Shown here: positions 8,289-16,682 of the stretch, in pieces
Position numbering within the stretch: position 1 is the stretch's first letter
How the letters are laid out: every line of letters begins with the position of its first letter
NCBI GenBank assembly: GCA_002403155.1
Contig: DHHF01000006.1
Location: 1 to 64,000, forward strand
Source: Sulfurovum sp. UBA4779
GTDB lineage: Bacteria > Campylobacterota > Campylobacteria > Campylobacterales > Sulfurovaceae
Reading direction: 5' to 3'
Length of the DNA stretch: 64,000 nucleotides
Translations under genes and position numbers: made by a program
Notes under the pieces: generated by a model
Databases searched by the model: none
What the model was told of the DNA's origin: nothing
The model's input: the letters and a program-made list of their open reading frames with translations, nothing else

Positions 8289-9068
8289 TTATTTTAATTT
8301 CACGATACCGTTGCGTATCGTGATTATTCCTTCCAGTTCTGCTTCGTAAACCTTCTCTCTGAATCGAACCAATGCCTCATCTAAGGTAGGCGAAGTTTGG
8401 CAAAAATAAAAGAATTCATCTTTTTGCACACAGGAATTGCTGGGAGCTCCCCCAAACAATGATGCAAACTTTTCTATGTCATAAATCGGGACTGCTTTTT
8501 CTTGAGAAAGCAAAAAATTGGTACCCTTGCTTTCATCCAGCCGGTGGGGAAGTACAAAAATTTTTTTACCCATTTTTTGTGCATACTGAACCGACCGCAT
8601 AGATCCGCTTTCAAGATCCGCTTGGGTCACCACCAATACATCCCCCAGTGCCACCACCAATTCATTGCGCACTACAAAACTCCAATTTGTCGCCTTAAAT
8701 CCGTTATCAAACCGGCTAAGCACAAGCCCTTTTTGTTCTATCTTTTCTATCAATGTCTTATTGACCGAGGGGTAGCGGATATCCAGCCCGTTTGCGGCTA
8801 CTGCTATCGTATTCTCTTCTCCCGCTCCGGTATGGGCAATGGCATCAACACCCATTGCCGCTCCGCTTACGATACATACGCCTCGTTTTGCCAAAGCTTT
8901 TGCGATATCATAAGTAAACTGCTTGGTATAATTTGACGGCCTTCTGCTTCCTACGATAGAAACCTTGGGACGCTCAAGCAAATCAAGATTGCCTTGATAG
9001 TAAAGCAAAAAAGGAGATGTTTTTATCGCATCCAGCGCAGCAATAGAATTTGAAAACAACTGACCCAT
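8289..9068 (-). CDS. dprA: DNA-processing protein DprA (Smf)
   Basis: 259 aa, the short Campylobacterota form made mainly of the Rossmann-like DprA core. Visible are VSIVGSRRPS (37-45) and SGAAMGVDAIAH (68-79), the conserved glycine-rich signature of the family, and a small C-terminal segment (EALVRFREKVYEAELEGIITIRNG) resembling a degenerate winged helix. DprA binds incoming single-stranded DNA and loads RecA during natural transformation. There are no other competence genes nearby. The coding 3' end contains an 8-bp hairpin that may double as a terminator. Confidence 0.93.
   Translation of the reverse strand: MGQLFSNSIAALDAIKTSPFLLYYQGNLDLLERPKVSIVGSRRPSNYTKQFTYDIAKALAKRGVCIVSGAAMGVDAIAHTGAGEENTIAVAANGLDIRYPSVNKTLIEKIEQKGLVLSRFDNGFKATNWSFVVRNELVVALGDVLVVTQADLESGSMRSVQYAQKMGKKIFVLPHRLDESKGTNFLLSQEKAVPIYDIEKFASLFGGAPSNSCVQKDEFFYFCQTSPTLDEALVRFREKVYEAELEGIITIRNGIVKLK
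8301..8322. terminator. Hairpin inside the dprA 3' end, possible terminator
   Basis: CACGATAC (8301-8308) and GTATCGTG (8315-8322) form a perfect 8-bp stem with a 6-nt loop, located within the last codons of dprA. On the minus strand it is followed by an A/T-rich run (AAATTAAAATAAATTATTT). It lies between two convergent genes and could serve both directions. The T tract is interrupted, so strength is uncertain. Confidence 0.45.
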
Positions 9069-9117
9069 TCTAAAAAACCTTTTTTGCTATCATATCGCAA
9101 GGTTTTTGATAAACATC

Positions 9118-9183
9118 AAAATATGTCAATTTGCCATTAAATCATCCATCTGCATCTAAAACATGCGGACAGGAAATGACAAC
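9118..9183. repeat. Degenerate copy of the DASS-transporter 3' end
   Basis: This 66-bp stretch matches 10092-10158 (the last codons, stop and downstream sequence of the DASS gene) at about 55 of 67 aligned positions, in the same orientation. Read on the minus strand it would encode LSACFRCRWMI-stop against LSAYFIWRGMI-stop in the gene, with a nearby one-base deletion. It is a non-coding relic. The two copies flank the L,D-transpeptidase gene as direct repeats. Confidence 0.7.
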
Positions 9184-9306
9184 AAACCCTCATCAAAATA
9201 AGATGCATTGCATTCGCCCTACCACTTAACAAACCAAACAGTCAATCATCCTGAACACATTCAGAATGACCTACACACAAACAATGTGCAAACAAAAAAC
9301 GAAGTA

Positions 9307-9987
9307 TTAGGAGGATATCGAGATAGAAACGCGCTCATAGCCGTATGTGCGTACAAGGCTGTAAAGCTTGGAAGCGTTGTTGGGATGCAGCCTCACGCAG
9401 CCGTGGGACGCTTTGTAGCCCAGGCTTCTGACCCACTCCGTGCCATGGATCGCAAAACCGTCTTTGAAAAAGACCGAGTAAGGCATCGGCGAGTTATAAA
9501 ACTGCTTGGAGTAATGCATCTTTGCCGTATGGTAGGGCTTGAACCTTCCTGTCGGCGTATAATACCCGTCAGCTGCCGTAGAGACAAACCATGAATAGAC
9601 CATCGTATTGCCTTTATAGATGTTCATGATCTGATCTGAGATATCAATCTCCACATGGATATCCCCATCAATCATCGGTATCCGGTGCTCAAGTTCTGCC
9701 ATGCGGCGGTCACGCTCCGTGTGTTTCGCAACAATCTTGTCTTTGTGGGCTTGCGCCCTTTTTGCTTTTTCCTGATACTCTGCAATCATCTTTTCGTACG
9801 CCTTGATGCGGCTATAGTTGAAAAGCTTCTGCTTCTCTGCTTCATATTGTTCTTTGAGCAACACTACCTGTTTCTTTGCAATAAACAGCTCCCGCTCTGC
9901 ATTCATCAATTCGGCACGGTCATCCTGGATGTTTGCCTGCAATGACGCTGCAAAGAAAAAAGGAATCAAAAACAACAAATGTTTCAT
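9307..9987 (-). CDS. L,D-transpeptidase (YkuD family) with N-terminal coiled coil
   Basis: 226 aa from the ATG at 9987. The frame extends 14 codons further, but that stretch contains the TATAAT promoter box, and AGGGTG precedes ATG 9987 at the right spacing. Signal peptide 1-18; helical coiled-coil region about 24-105; YkuD catalytic domain about 108-226 with His181 and the SHGCVRLH motif (194-201, nucleophile Cys197). YkuD enzymes make meso-Dap to meso-Dap (3-3) cross-links, attach proteins to peptidoglycan, or trim it; in Helicobacter and Campylobacter the related Csd6/Pgp2 proteins trim muropeptides to set helical shape. The gene is flanked by a 66-bp imperfect direct repeat, hinting at local rearrangement. 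Confidence 0.9.
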   Translation of the reverse strand: MKHLLFLIPFFFAASLQANIQDDRAELMNAERELFIAKKQVVLLKEQYEAEKQKLFNYSRIKAYEKMIAEYQEKAKRAQAHKDKIVAKHTERDRRMAELEHRIPMIDGDIHVEIDISDQIMNIYKGNTMVYSWFVSTAADGYYTPTGRFKPYHTAKMHYSKQFYNSPMPYSVFFKDGFAIHGTEWVRSLGYKASHGCVRLHPNNASKLYSLVRTYGYERVSISISS

Positions 9988-10017
9988 ACTTATTTTCACC
10001 CTCATATAAAATGCGGA

Positions 10018-10023
10018 ATTATA
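10018..10023 (-). promoter_or_regulatory. Promoter -10 box for the L,D-transpeptidase gene
   Basis: TATAAT on the minus strand about 31 bp upstream of ATG 9987. It sits inside the longest open frame, which argues against the upstream ATG as start. Confidence 0.6.
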
Positions 10024-10091
10024 TAGCATAAATCATTTAAACTAAACCATAAAAAACCTTTTTTCTTCACATAGGATTTTTACAGTGTTCT

Positions 10092-10158
10092 AAAATGTGT
10101 TATTTTGTCATTAAATCATCCCTCTCCATATAAAATATGCAGACAAACAAATAACAAC
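10092..10158. repeat. Parent copy of the 66-bp direct repeat (DASS 3' end)
   Basis: This is the last 16 codons of the DASS transporter gene plus 19 bp downstream. It recurs in decayed form at 9118-9183, 974 bp away in the same orientation. Confidence 0.7.
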
Positions 10159-11445
10159 GATGCCTATAGCATTAAACTTTATTCCCATCTTTGCCATCTG
10201 CTTGACAGAAACAATACCCGAACTCATAATAATGGCATTGGGCGGTGTAGCGATAGGAAGCATAAAAGCATAGCTCGCTTTGATCGTAACTACCATCAAC
10301 AAAACCATTGCATCTTCTTGAGGCATATGTTTGGAAAATTCATAAAAAATAGGAAGAGAAATTGAAGTCAGTGCTGTATTGCTGGTTACTTCGGTAGCAA
10401 ATGTGATAAAGAGCGCCACAAACACCAGTATCCAAAAGAAAGGAAACGTCAAGACAAATTCCAATTTGCGGGCTATATCTGCCGCCAATCCTGTAAATGA
10501 AAATGCCGCAGCAATACTAAATCCGGCACCAAAAAGAAAAATAATTTCATAAGGAATTTTTTTGGTATCTTCCCATTTTAAAAAACCTATTTTGGGAACA
10601 AACATGAAAAGGCCAAATCCAAGCAAAATCAATGTTTCATCCAGTGCAGCTCCCCACCACTCCTTCGCAAAAGTGTTGCCGGCCAGAATCAATGCAAGCA
10701 TCACAATCACCTTATATAACCTCTTTTGCACAAACGTCAGCGCATCAGCGCTATGTTTGATATGCTCCACCGACTCTTTTTTTATCTCCCATGAAAGTAT
10801 CCATGGAACCAAAAGCAGCATCACACTCACTGCTGGGAACAAAAGAAACATCCATTTTCCGAAACTCAAAGCAGGCAAACTGTGTTCTTGCAAAAACCCC
10901 ATCAATATAAGATTTGGCGGTGTTCCTATGGGGGTCAGAACGCCTCCTATGCTTGCGCCATAAGCGGTTGCAAGCAAAAAACGTATTTTTAATTGAACAT
11001 TTTCGCTTAAAAAAAGCGCTATAGGCATCAGCATTAAAGCAACGGTTGTGTTGGAAAGCACAGAGCTTAACAGTGCCGATGTTATACTCAATGCATAGAG
11101 AATGCCTTGGGGGGTTTTTGGAAAAATGCGCAGCAATCTGGATGAAAAGTAAATATGCAGTTGTGTTTTTTCTATGGCAATAGCCATCATAAATCCGCCG
11201 ATAAAAAGAAAAATAATCGGATTGGCATAATTGTTCGCCACCATACCGCTGTCCATTATGCCAAAAAAAGGGAAAAGAATGATAGGCAGCAAAGAAACCA
11301 CACCCAAAGGCAATGCTTCATTGGTCCAAAGAACCACCAGCAGTGCAATTACCCCAAAAATGATCGCATGCTGGAGTGAAAATAGTGCCAATGAGGCAGC
11401 AAAACATATCACTGCAATAGTAATGGCGACAATTATCCCTCTCAT
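10111..11445 (-). CDS. DASS (SLC13) family sodium:anion symporter
   Basis: 444 aa, very hydrophobic throughout, with about 11-12 predicted membrane segments. The family hallmarks of two SNT-type selectivity motifs are visible: SVLSNTTVALMLMPIALFLS in the first half and ATEVTSNTALTSISLPIFYEF in the second; LTPIGTPPNLILMGF also matches the family. DASS members import dicarboxylates (succinate, malate, fumarate), citrate or sulfate with sodium; which one applies cannot be told here. AAGGTG precedes the ATG. It lies 9 bp downstream of the YibQ-like gene and may be cotranscribed with it, although the functions look unrelated. Confidence 0.88.
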   Translation of the reverse strand: MRGIIVAITIAVICFAASLALFSLQHAIIFGVIALLVVLWTNEALPLGVVSLLPIILFPFFGIMDSGMVANNYANPIIFLFIGGFMMAIAIEKTQLHIYFSSRLLRIFPKTPQGILYALSITSALLSSVLSNTTVALMLMPIALFLSENVQLKIRFLLATAYGASIGGVLTPIGTPPNLILMGFLQEHSLPALSFGKWMFLLFPAVSVMLLLVPWILSWEIKKESVEHIKHSADALTFVQKRLYKVIVMLALILAGNTFAKEWWGAALDETLILLGFGLFMFVPKIGFLKWEDTKKIPYEIIFLFGAGFSIAAAFSFTGLAADIARKLEFVLTFPFFWILVFVALFITFATEVTSNTALTSISLPIFYEFSKHMPQEDAMVLLMVVTIKASYAFMLPIATPPNAIIMSSGIVSVKQMAKMGIKFNAIGIVVICLSAYFIWRGMI

Positions 11446-11454
11446 TTTTTCACC

Positions 11455-12573
11455 TTATTCTCCAAACAGCTCATCCAAATAGACCACTTCCACTTCTTTT
11501 AAAATATCCTCAGCGCTTGCAAGCGCTTGAAACGTCAAAACATGGGGATGGGCTATGGCAATGGCATGGCCGTTTTTCTTTGCAGTCTTAACGGCCTCGC
11601 GTAATTGTTTTCGTATCGCGTTAACATTTTGCACATTGTCAAGGAACGTATCCCTATAGATATAAAGATCTTTATAGGCATGTACGATTTTGCGAACTTT
11701 TGTGTTGGGACTTGTGCGGCTATCCACAAAGATAAATCCATTGTCTCTTAAAATAGGATACAGCGTCGCCATGGCTTTCTCGTTAGAGGTGTATACGCTT
11801 CCTGTGTGATTGTTAAGGTATTTTGCCGTTGGAAAAATTTTTCTGATCTCCTCTACTCTTTTGCGAACCTTTTGGGGCGTATCATTCACCTTGAGCGTTT
11901 TGGACATAGCATTCATTTGTATGCTTGCAGACTCCATAGGCAAATGTACCATATAGTGTTTAAGCCCGACAGCCAGCCTATGGCTTGCAGGGGAAAATTC
12001 GGAAGGAGGAAAAATGGAAGGGGTGAGCTTGAGGGGCAGCGAACGGATTTTGTTGAGCTGCTGCGAATTGGACACATCATCAATAATAATAGCAAGCTTT
12101 GCTTTTGTTGAGCGCGGCAGCATTTTAACGGCAGAAGATGGCGTCAGATTGGAATCGCAAATACGTTTATCGCTTAAACTCTCAGGGCTCTCTTTTTTTT
12201 GGGTTTTAATGTCCTCTCCCAAGGTTTTGCTTTTTTGCTGCATTTTATTGATAATCATACGGTGCTCTTTGATAATCGTTGCTTCATCATGCACCGGCAC
12301 ATTGTTCTTTGTTTGTACGGTTTGAGTCTCTTGGGCTTTTACGATGGAGGAAGGCTTGGGTGTACCGAGTTTTTGATTTGCATCGTTCTGCCCCAAAAAA
12401 TAACCAAATACAACCATTAAGATCATTACTCCCACCCCTCCAATTACCCCCAAATGCACTTTCCATCTGTTTTTTTGAGTTTTTGCAGATCTTCTGTCGG
12501 TTGTTTTTTTAGCAAATACCCTTTTATTTTTTTGTGTTGAACTGCTGCTTATTTTTTTGGGGGGCACCGCCAT
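11455..12573 (-). CDS. Divergent polysaccharide deacetylase family protein (YibQ-like), membrane-anchored
   Basis: 372 aa. A Lys/Ser-rich cytoplasmic N terminus (1 to about 40) precedes a single membrane helix (about 45-65, GVIGGVGVMILMVVFGYFLG), a linker rich in Lys/Gln/Thr (70-150) and the periplasmic deacetylase-like domain (about 155-372). Conserved blocks include AKLAIIIDDVSNS, LTPSIFPPSEFSPASHRLA, YMVHLPMES, LNNHTGSVYTS, FVDSRTSP and AIAIAHPHVLTFQAL. The family resembles NodB-type carbohydrate esterases and keeps Asp/His residues able to bind a metal. Its substrate is not established, and a role at the cell wall is inference from topology. Confidence 0.8.
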   Translation of the reverse strand: MAVPPKKISSSSTQKNKRVFAKKTTDRRSAKTQKNRWKVHLGVIGGVGVMILMVVFGYFLGQNDANQKLGTPKPSSIVKAQETQTVQTKNNVPVHDEATIIKEHRMIINKMQQKSKTLGEDIKTQKKESPESLSDKRICDSNLTPSSAVKMLPRSTKAKLAIIIDDVSNSQQLNKIRSLPLKLTPSIFPPSEFSPASHRLAVGLKHYMVHLPMESASIQMNAMSKTLKVNDTPQKVRKRVEEIRKIFPTAKYLNNHTGSVYTSNEKAMATLYPILRDNGFIFVDSRTSPNTKVRKIVHAYKDLYIYRDTFLDNVQNVNAIRKQLREAVKTAKKNGHAIAIAHPHVLTFQALASAEDILKEVEVVYLDELFGE

Positions 12574-12689
12574 AGATCCTGCCGTTTTTTATTTTTGATG
12601 CATTCTAGCACATTATCACTTCGCAACATAAACATTTTATGACAAAATATAAAACACTATGCGGTTTTAATATGTTTCATACAAAATTA

Positions 12690-12703
12690 TTGATCTATAT
12701 CAA
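12690..12703 (+). promoter_or_regulatory. FNR/CRP-type operator upstream of the hemerythrin-like gene
   Basis: TTGATCTATATCAA is an exact match to the FNR consensus TTGAT-N4-ATCAA. The centre is about 104 bp before the ATG at 12801. A TAATAAT (12728-12734) lies where the -10 box of a class II activated promoter (site centred near -41.5) would fall. FNR/CRP-superfamily regulators in Campylobacterota respond to oxygen, nitrosative stress or other redox cues; the actual regulator is unknown. Confidence 0.6.
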
Positions 12704-12800
12704 CAGAAAAAAAATAAAAATATGTTTTAATAATCCCAAACTTTAAAACATTTAGCTTATGAATACGTAAAATAGCCCGCCAAAGAAAGGAACCCTAAAT

Positions 12801-13235
12801 ATGTTCTTCGATATTTTTTCTACAAAGAATAAAAAAATCGTAAAGCGCTGGATAAAAGAGCATGAAGAAATCGTTACTTTAGCCCATAAAGTCATAGCTG
12901 CCTATTCAAACAATAACCATGCTTTGGCAAAAAAAGAATTGGCATCGCTAAACAACGTGGCGGTTAATCATCTGATGAACGAAGATATCGAACTTTTCAA
13001 GCTGCTAAAAAAACGCGATGAGCAGCATCATAAAATCGAAAACGATATCAAAAAATTTAAAGAAAATTTTGCAGAAACAAAAATAAACTTAATGAAATTT
13101 TTGACGTATTATTCTAAAAGAGAAACACCGCTGGATGAAAGTTTTTTCGATCAATTCAACAGCTTGGTGGGAATCTTGGGGGAAAGGATTGATTTTGAAG
13201 AAAACAATCTCTATCAAAAGCTTGAAACGATTTAG
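12801..13235 (+). CDS. Hemerythrin-like (HHE) four-helix protein
   Basis: 144 aa, nearly all helical. The residue pattern fits an HHE cation-binding bundle: His21 (KEHEEIVTLAH), His57 and Glu61 (NHLMNEDIEL, an HxxxE pair), His76/77 (DEQHHKIE) and Glu133/134 near the C terminus (DFEENNLY). Such proteins bind a di-iron centre and sense, store or scavenge oxygen or NO, or repair iron-sulfur clusters. The upstream FNR-type site supports a redox-linked role. It is not a canonical bacteriohemerythrin (no HxxxH/HxxxxD set in full), so metal binding is inferred. AAAGGAACCCTAAAT precedes the ATG. Confidence 0.65.
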   Translation: MFFDIFSTKNKKIVKRWIKEHEEIVTLAHKVIAAYSNNNHALAKKELASLNNVAVNHLMNEDIELFKLLKKRDEQHHKIENDIKKFKENFAETKINLMKFLTYYSKRETPLDESFFDQFNSLVGILGERIDFEENNLYQKLETI

Positions 13236-13329
13236 CAAATAAATTTTACTTGCATCTGGCTGGCAAAATTTTTACTTATGGTTTTTTTTGAATCAAAATG
13301 CCATACAGAAATATAGACACCGACAAGAA

Positions 13330-13375
13330 ACAAAAGAAAAAATAAACAGATCCCTCCCTTTCGAAGGAAAGGATC
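13330..13375 (-). terminator. Rho-independent terminator of ilvC
   Basis: Read on the minus strand, GATCCTTTCC pairs with GGGAGGGATC (10 bp with G-U pairs) around a short TTCGAAA loop, followed by TGTTTATTTTTTC. It begins 12 bp after the ilvC stop. Confidence 0.75.
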
Positions 13376-13386
13376 GTGATAAAAAA

Positions 13387-14412
13387 TTAATTTTCTTCTT
13401 GTTTAACGATTTTGTTTGCTTTGATCCAAGGCATCATTTCGCGTAATCTTTCGCCTGTCTTTTCGATCGGATGATTTTTGAGGTTATTTCTCTCCGCGTT
13501 CATTCTCGGATAACCTGCCTGGCCTTCAAGTACGAAGTCTTTTGCAAATTTGCCGTTTTGGATCTCTTTAAGGATCTCTTTCATCGCTTTTTTAGACTCT
13601 TCGTTGATGACTCTCGGGCCGCTTACCATATCCCCGTATTCAGCTGTATTGGAGATGGAGTATCTCATATCCGCGATACCGCCCTCAAAGATCAAATCAA
13701 CGATCAATTTCATTTCATGAAGGCATTCAAAATATGCCATCTCCGCAGGATAACCCGCCTCTACAAGCGTTTCAAAACCGGCCTGGATCAATGCAGATAC
13801 GCCGCCGCAAAGTACTGCCTGCTCGCCAAATAGATCCGTTTCCGTTTCATCTTTGAACGTTGTTTCGATAATACCCGTTCTTCCTCCTCCGATAGCCGAA
13901 GCATAAGAAAGGGCGACCTCTTTTGTGTTTCCGCTTGGATTTTGGCCAACAGCGATAAGATCAGGGATTCCTCCCCCCCTTGCAAACTCACTTCTTACGG
14001 TATGGCCGGGTGCTTTTGGCGCAACCATCATCACGTTGATATCCGCTCTTGGCTGGATACGGCCATAGTGGATAGCAAACCCATGCCCGAATGCGATCGT
14101 TGCACCCTGTTTGAGGTTTGGCTCAATTTGTGCTTCATAGATCTCTTTTTGATTTTCATCCGGCAAAAGGATCATCACTACATCGCCTTTTGCCGAAGCT
14201 TCTTCTACAGTAAGTACTTCAAAACCTTTTGCTTCGGCTTTTGCCCAAGATTTTCCGCCTTTTTTAAGACCGATGACCACATTTACACCGCTGTCTCTAA
14301 GGTTTTCTGCATGCGCATGCCCTTGGCTGCCGAACCCTATCATCGCTACGGTTTTTGATTGAATGATGCTCAAATCACAATCTTTGTCATAGTATACATT
14401 TAAATGTTCCAT
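13387..14412 (-). CDS. ilvC: Ketol-acid reductoisomerase, class I (NADP+)
   Basis: 341 aa, the class I length. It converts acetolactate and acetohydroxybutyrate to the dihydroxy acids of valine and isoleucine synthesis with NADPH and Mg2+. The Rossmann motif GFGSQGHAHA (26-35), LLPDENQKEIYE, MMVAPKAPGH, the metal-binding DLFGEQAVLCGG and FECLHEMKLIVDLIFEGG are intact. The ATG is preceded by AAGGAAACAG. It stands as a single-gene unit with its own terminator; other ilv genes are outside the window. Confidence 0.98.
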   Translation of the reverse strand: MEHLNVYYDKDCDLSIIQSKTVAMIGFGSQGHAHAENLRDSGVNVVIGLKKGGKSWAKAEAKGFEVLTVEEASAKGDVVMILLPDENQKEIYEAQIEPNLKQGATIAFGHGFAIHYGRIQPRADINVMMVAPKAPGHTVRSEFARGGGIPDLIAVGQNPSGNTKEVALSYASAIGGGRTGIIETTFKDETETDLFGEQAVLCGGVSALIQAGFETLVEAGYPAEMAYFECLHEMKLIVDLIFEGGIADMRYSISNTAEYGDMVSGPRVINEESKKAMKEILKEIQNGKFAKDFVLEGQAGYPRMNAERNNLKNHPIEKTGERLREMMPWIKANKIVKQEEN

Positions 14413-14514
14413 TCTGTTTCCTTACATGTAGTTAAAAATTTTAGCGATTATACCTAAATGTTTCTTATGGTCTCAATTTAAATAATTTTTTTACACAGTA
14501 TCACACATCTATGC

Positions 14515-14520
14515 TATAAT
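14515..14520 (+). promoter_or_regulatory. Promoter -10 box for the NfeD/SPFH operon
   Basis: TATAAT in ATGCTATAAT, 34 bp upstream of the GTG start at 14554, with a T-rich region upstream. Confidence 0.6.
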
Positions 14521-14553
14521 ATTTTTTTATCTGCTAAAAAAGAGGGGGACGAA

Positions 14554-15018
14554 GTGGCAATAACCTTTCTAAATGAAGCGGTGCTATGGTGGCATTGGGT
14601 TATCTTAGGGATAGTTCTGCTCGTTGCAGAAATCAATTCAAACACATTTTTCATGCTGGGGCTTGGAATTGCCGCCATCATGACAGGATGCACGGATTTG
14701 CTGTTTGACACCTCGTTTACGGCTGAACTCTTTATATGGATAACGCTGTGCCTTATCAGTATTGCCGTATGGCTTAAATGGATAAAAGATAAACCTGTCA
14801 CCCAAAGCGGCCAATCCAATTACAGACTCGATACGCTTGGAACCGTCACAGAAGAGATCAAGCCTCACCGCAGGGGGAAGGTCGTTTTTGATGCTCCCGT
14901 ATTAGGAAATACGGTTTGGCATGCCACGGCAAAAACAGATATAGCCAAAGAAACACGTGTTAAAATTATTGAAATCAACGGGCAGCTCATCGAAGTGGCA
15001 CCCCATCATCTCTCATAA
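14554..15018 (+). CDS. NfeD-like membrane protein
   Basis: 154 aa, GTG start with AGAGGGGG five bases upstream. Two or three N-terminal membrane helices (about 10-85, WWHWVILGIVLLVAEINS onward) precede a C-terminal OB-fold of the NfeD type (LGTVTEEIKPHRRGKVVFD ... VKIIEINGQLIEVAP). NfeD proteins are almost always encoded beside a stomatin/SPFH gene and form membrane microdomain complexes with it. Here the SPFH gene starts 12 bp downstream, so the pair is an operon. The short NfeD1b-like form lacks a ClpP-class protease domain. Confidence 0.88.
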   Translation: MAITFLNEAVLWWHWVILGIVLLVAEINSNTFFMLGLGIAAIMTGCTDLLFDTSFTAELFIWITLCLISIAVWLKWIKDKPVTQSGQSNYRLDTLGTVTEEIKPHRRGKVVFDAPVLGNTVWHATAKTDIAKETRVKIIEINGQLIEVAPHHLS

Positions 15019-15030
15019 GGAAAAATACCC

Positions 15031-15888
15031 ATGGAAATACTCAGCATTCTTATCGTTCTGGCTTTTGCGGTTATCTATACGCTCTACAAAGGTATCAACA
15101 TTGTTCCCCAAGGAGAAGAATGGGTCGTTGAGCGGCTGGGCAAATTTACACGCACGCTGACACCGGGCTTAAATATCATTGTCCCTTATATTGAAACCAT
15201 TCGCCAAAAGGTTTCTACCCGGGATATCATATTGGATATCCCGCAGCAAGAGGTGATCACCAAAGACAATGCCGTCATATCAACCAATGCAGTGACCTTT
15301 GTGCGTGTCACCAATCCCAGAGATGCGATTTACGGTATCGAAGATTTCAGATTGGCTATTCAGCAGCTGGTCATGACAACATTGCGTTCCATTCTTGGAG
15401 AAATGGCGCTTGATGATGCGCTTTCCAACCGCGACCAAATCAAAACAAAACTGAAAGATCAGATTATTGACGATGTAGCCGACTGGGGCGTTACGGTGAA
15501 ATCCGTAGAAATACAGGACATTACCCCCAGCGCCTCCATGCAGCACGCCATGGAACAGCAGGCTGCTGCAGAAAGAGAAAGAAGAGCGATAGAAACGATG
15601 GCGGAAGGAAACAAAAATGCGGCCATCTTGGAAGCAGACGGCAAACTCGAAGCAGCCAAAAGAGAAGCACAGGCGCAAATCGCACTTGCAAATGCCTCAG
15701 GAGAAGCGATCGATATCATTTCGCGAAATATCCAAGACAAAGAACTTCCTGCAATGTTTTTGCTGGGAGACAGATATATCGCCTCGCTTGAACAGATCAG
15801 CAAAAGCCAAAACTCTAAATTTGTCATTTACCCTGCCGATCTCCAAGGTGCCGTCAAAGGGATACTCGGAAATACCTTTAAGAAATAA
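15031..15888 (+). CDS. SPFH/band 7 (stomatin-like, QmcA type) membrane protein
   Basis: 285 aa. One N-terminal membrane helix (2-19) precedes an SPFH domain (about 20-190: VPQGEEWVVERLGKFTRTLTPGLN, STRDIILDIPQQEVITKDN, VRVTNPRDAIYGI) and a long Ala/Glu-rich coiled coil (about 170-230) that drives oligomerisation. With its NfeD partner it probably scaffolds membrane domains and may modulate FtsH-type proteolysis. AAGGAAAAATACCC precedes the ATG. HflK/HflC would come as a pair of SPFH proteins, so the NfeD neighbour favours QmcA/stomatin. Confidence 0.92.
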   Translation: MEILSILIVLAFAVIYTLYKGINIVPQGEEWVVERLGKFTRTLTPGLNIIVPYIETIRQKVSTRDIILDIPQQEVITKDNAVISTNAVTFVRVTNPRDAIYGIEDFRLAIQQLVMTTLRSILGEMALDDALSNRDQIKTKLKDQIIDDVADWGVTVKSVEIQDITPSASMQHAMEQQAAAERERRAIETMAEGNKNAAILEADGKLEAAKREAQAQIALANASGEAIDIISRNIQDKELPAMFLLGDRYIASLEQISKSQNSKFVIYPADLQGAVKGILGNTFKK

Positions 15889-15933
15889 ACCCTTGCCTTT
15901 GAATGAGCGCGGATACGAAGCGTGGAGGCGTGA

Positions 15934-16569
15934 TTATTTGGCAAAGTGCTGATAATCTTTTTCCCCCACAAAATCTCCTCCCCATTGCCAGCCGTATCGT
16001 TTAAAGATTTTTGTTGCCGGATCGGAGGGAAGAAGCAAAGCCCTGTCTTCGGGTGTCTTGTTTTGATGTATTCTTTTCTTGTATTTTAAAGAAGCGTTGT
16101 GCGAAATATGCCCTTTGGCTGAAATATACGGATTTTCCAAAGGGTTGATATCGATGGCTCTGCCATAAGCGTGTTTGGACCATCGTTTTGTTCCCCCGAT
16201 AGTGCGACAATTAAACGCAGACGTATTGTCAGCCTCTATCGATCTCCAATCATTTGCATGATAATCACTCACCAAACGCATCCGTCTTATAGGATACTTG
16301 ATGTGATAAAGCGCTTCAAATATTTTTACAACTTCTTTTGAAACATCTTGATGCACGATCAGCTCTCCGGTGCGGTGCTGACCATCAAAATCCCAATACT
16401 TTAAGTGTATATAGCGAAGGTCTTTAAGGGCAATCGGGCATCCTTTGTGCCATGAGCCTCCTTTGGTCATGCGCTTTTGAACCTGAGGCGTGATCGGATA
16501 TATTTTTGCATCAAATTGAGCAAAAAGCACAGCACAAAACAATAAAAACATTCCAATACTTTTTTGCAT
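15934..16569 (-). CDS. M15-family D-Ala-D-Ala/D,D-carboxypeptidase-like protein, secreted
   Basis: 211 aa from the ATG at 16569 (a TTG one codon upstream is less likely; AAGGCG sits at the right distance). Signal peptide about 1-18 (FLLFCAVLFAQ). The C-terminal half carries the M15 zinc/catalytic pattern WSKHAYGRAIDINPLENPY (His133, Asp140), with the preceding NTSAFNCR segment typical of the VanY/M15C group. Such enzymes trim peptidoglycan stem peptides or act as L-Ala-D-Glu endopeptidases. It is a single gene convergent with the NfeD/SPFH operon; exact bond specificity is unknown. Confidence 0.82.
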   Translation of the reverse strand: MQKSIGMFLLFCAVLFAQFDAKIYPITPQVQKRMTKGGSWHKGCPIALKDLRYIHLKYWDFDGQHRTGELIVHQDVSKEVVKIFEALYHIKYPIRRMRLVSDYHANDWRSIEADNTSAFNCRTIGGTKRWSKHAYGRAIDINPLENPYISAKGHISHNASLKYKKRIHQNKTPEDRALLLPSDPATKIFKRYGWQWGGDFVGEKDYQHFAK

Positions 16570-16682
16570 CAATTCGCCTTTTTATTACAGTATAGCATAA
16601 TGCGGTTTACCTTTGATTTACGTTCCTCAATCAATATTATGATAAAATAATTTAAAAAATATCGACAATAAAAAGGAAAGAA

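Noticed and set aside
9208..9594. 128-aa plus-strand frame opposite the L,D-transpeptidase gene
   Set aside because: It is the antisense of a well-supported catalytic domain and has no ribosome-binding site or recognisable protein features.
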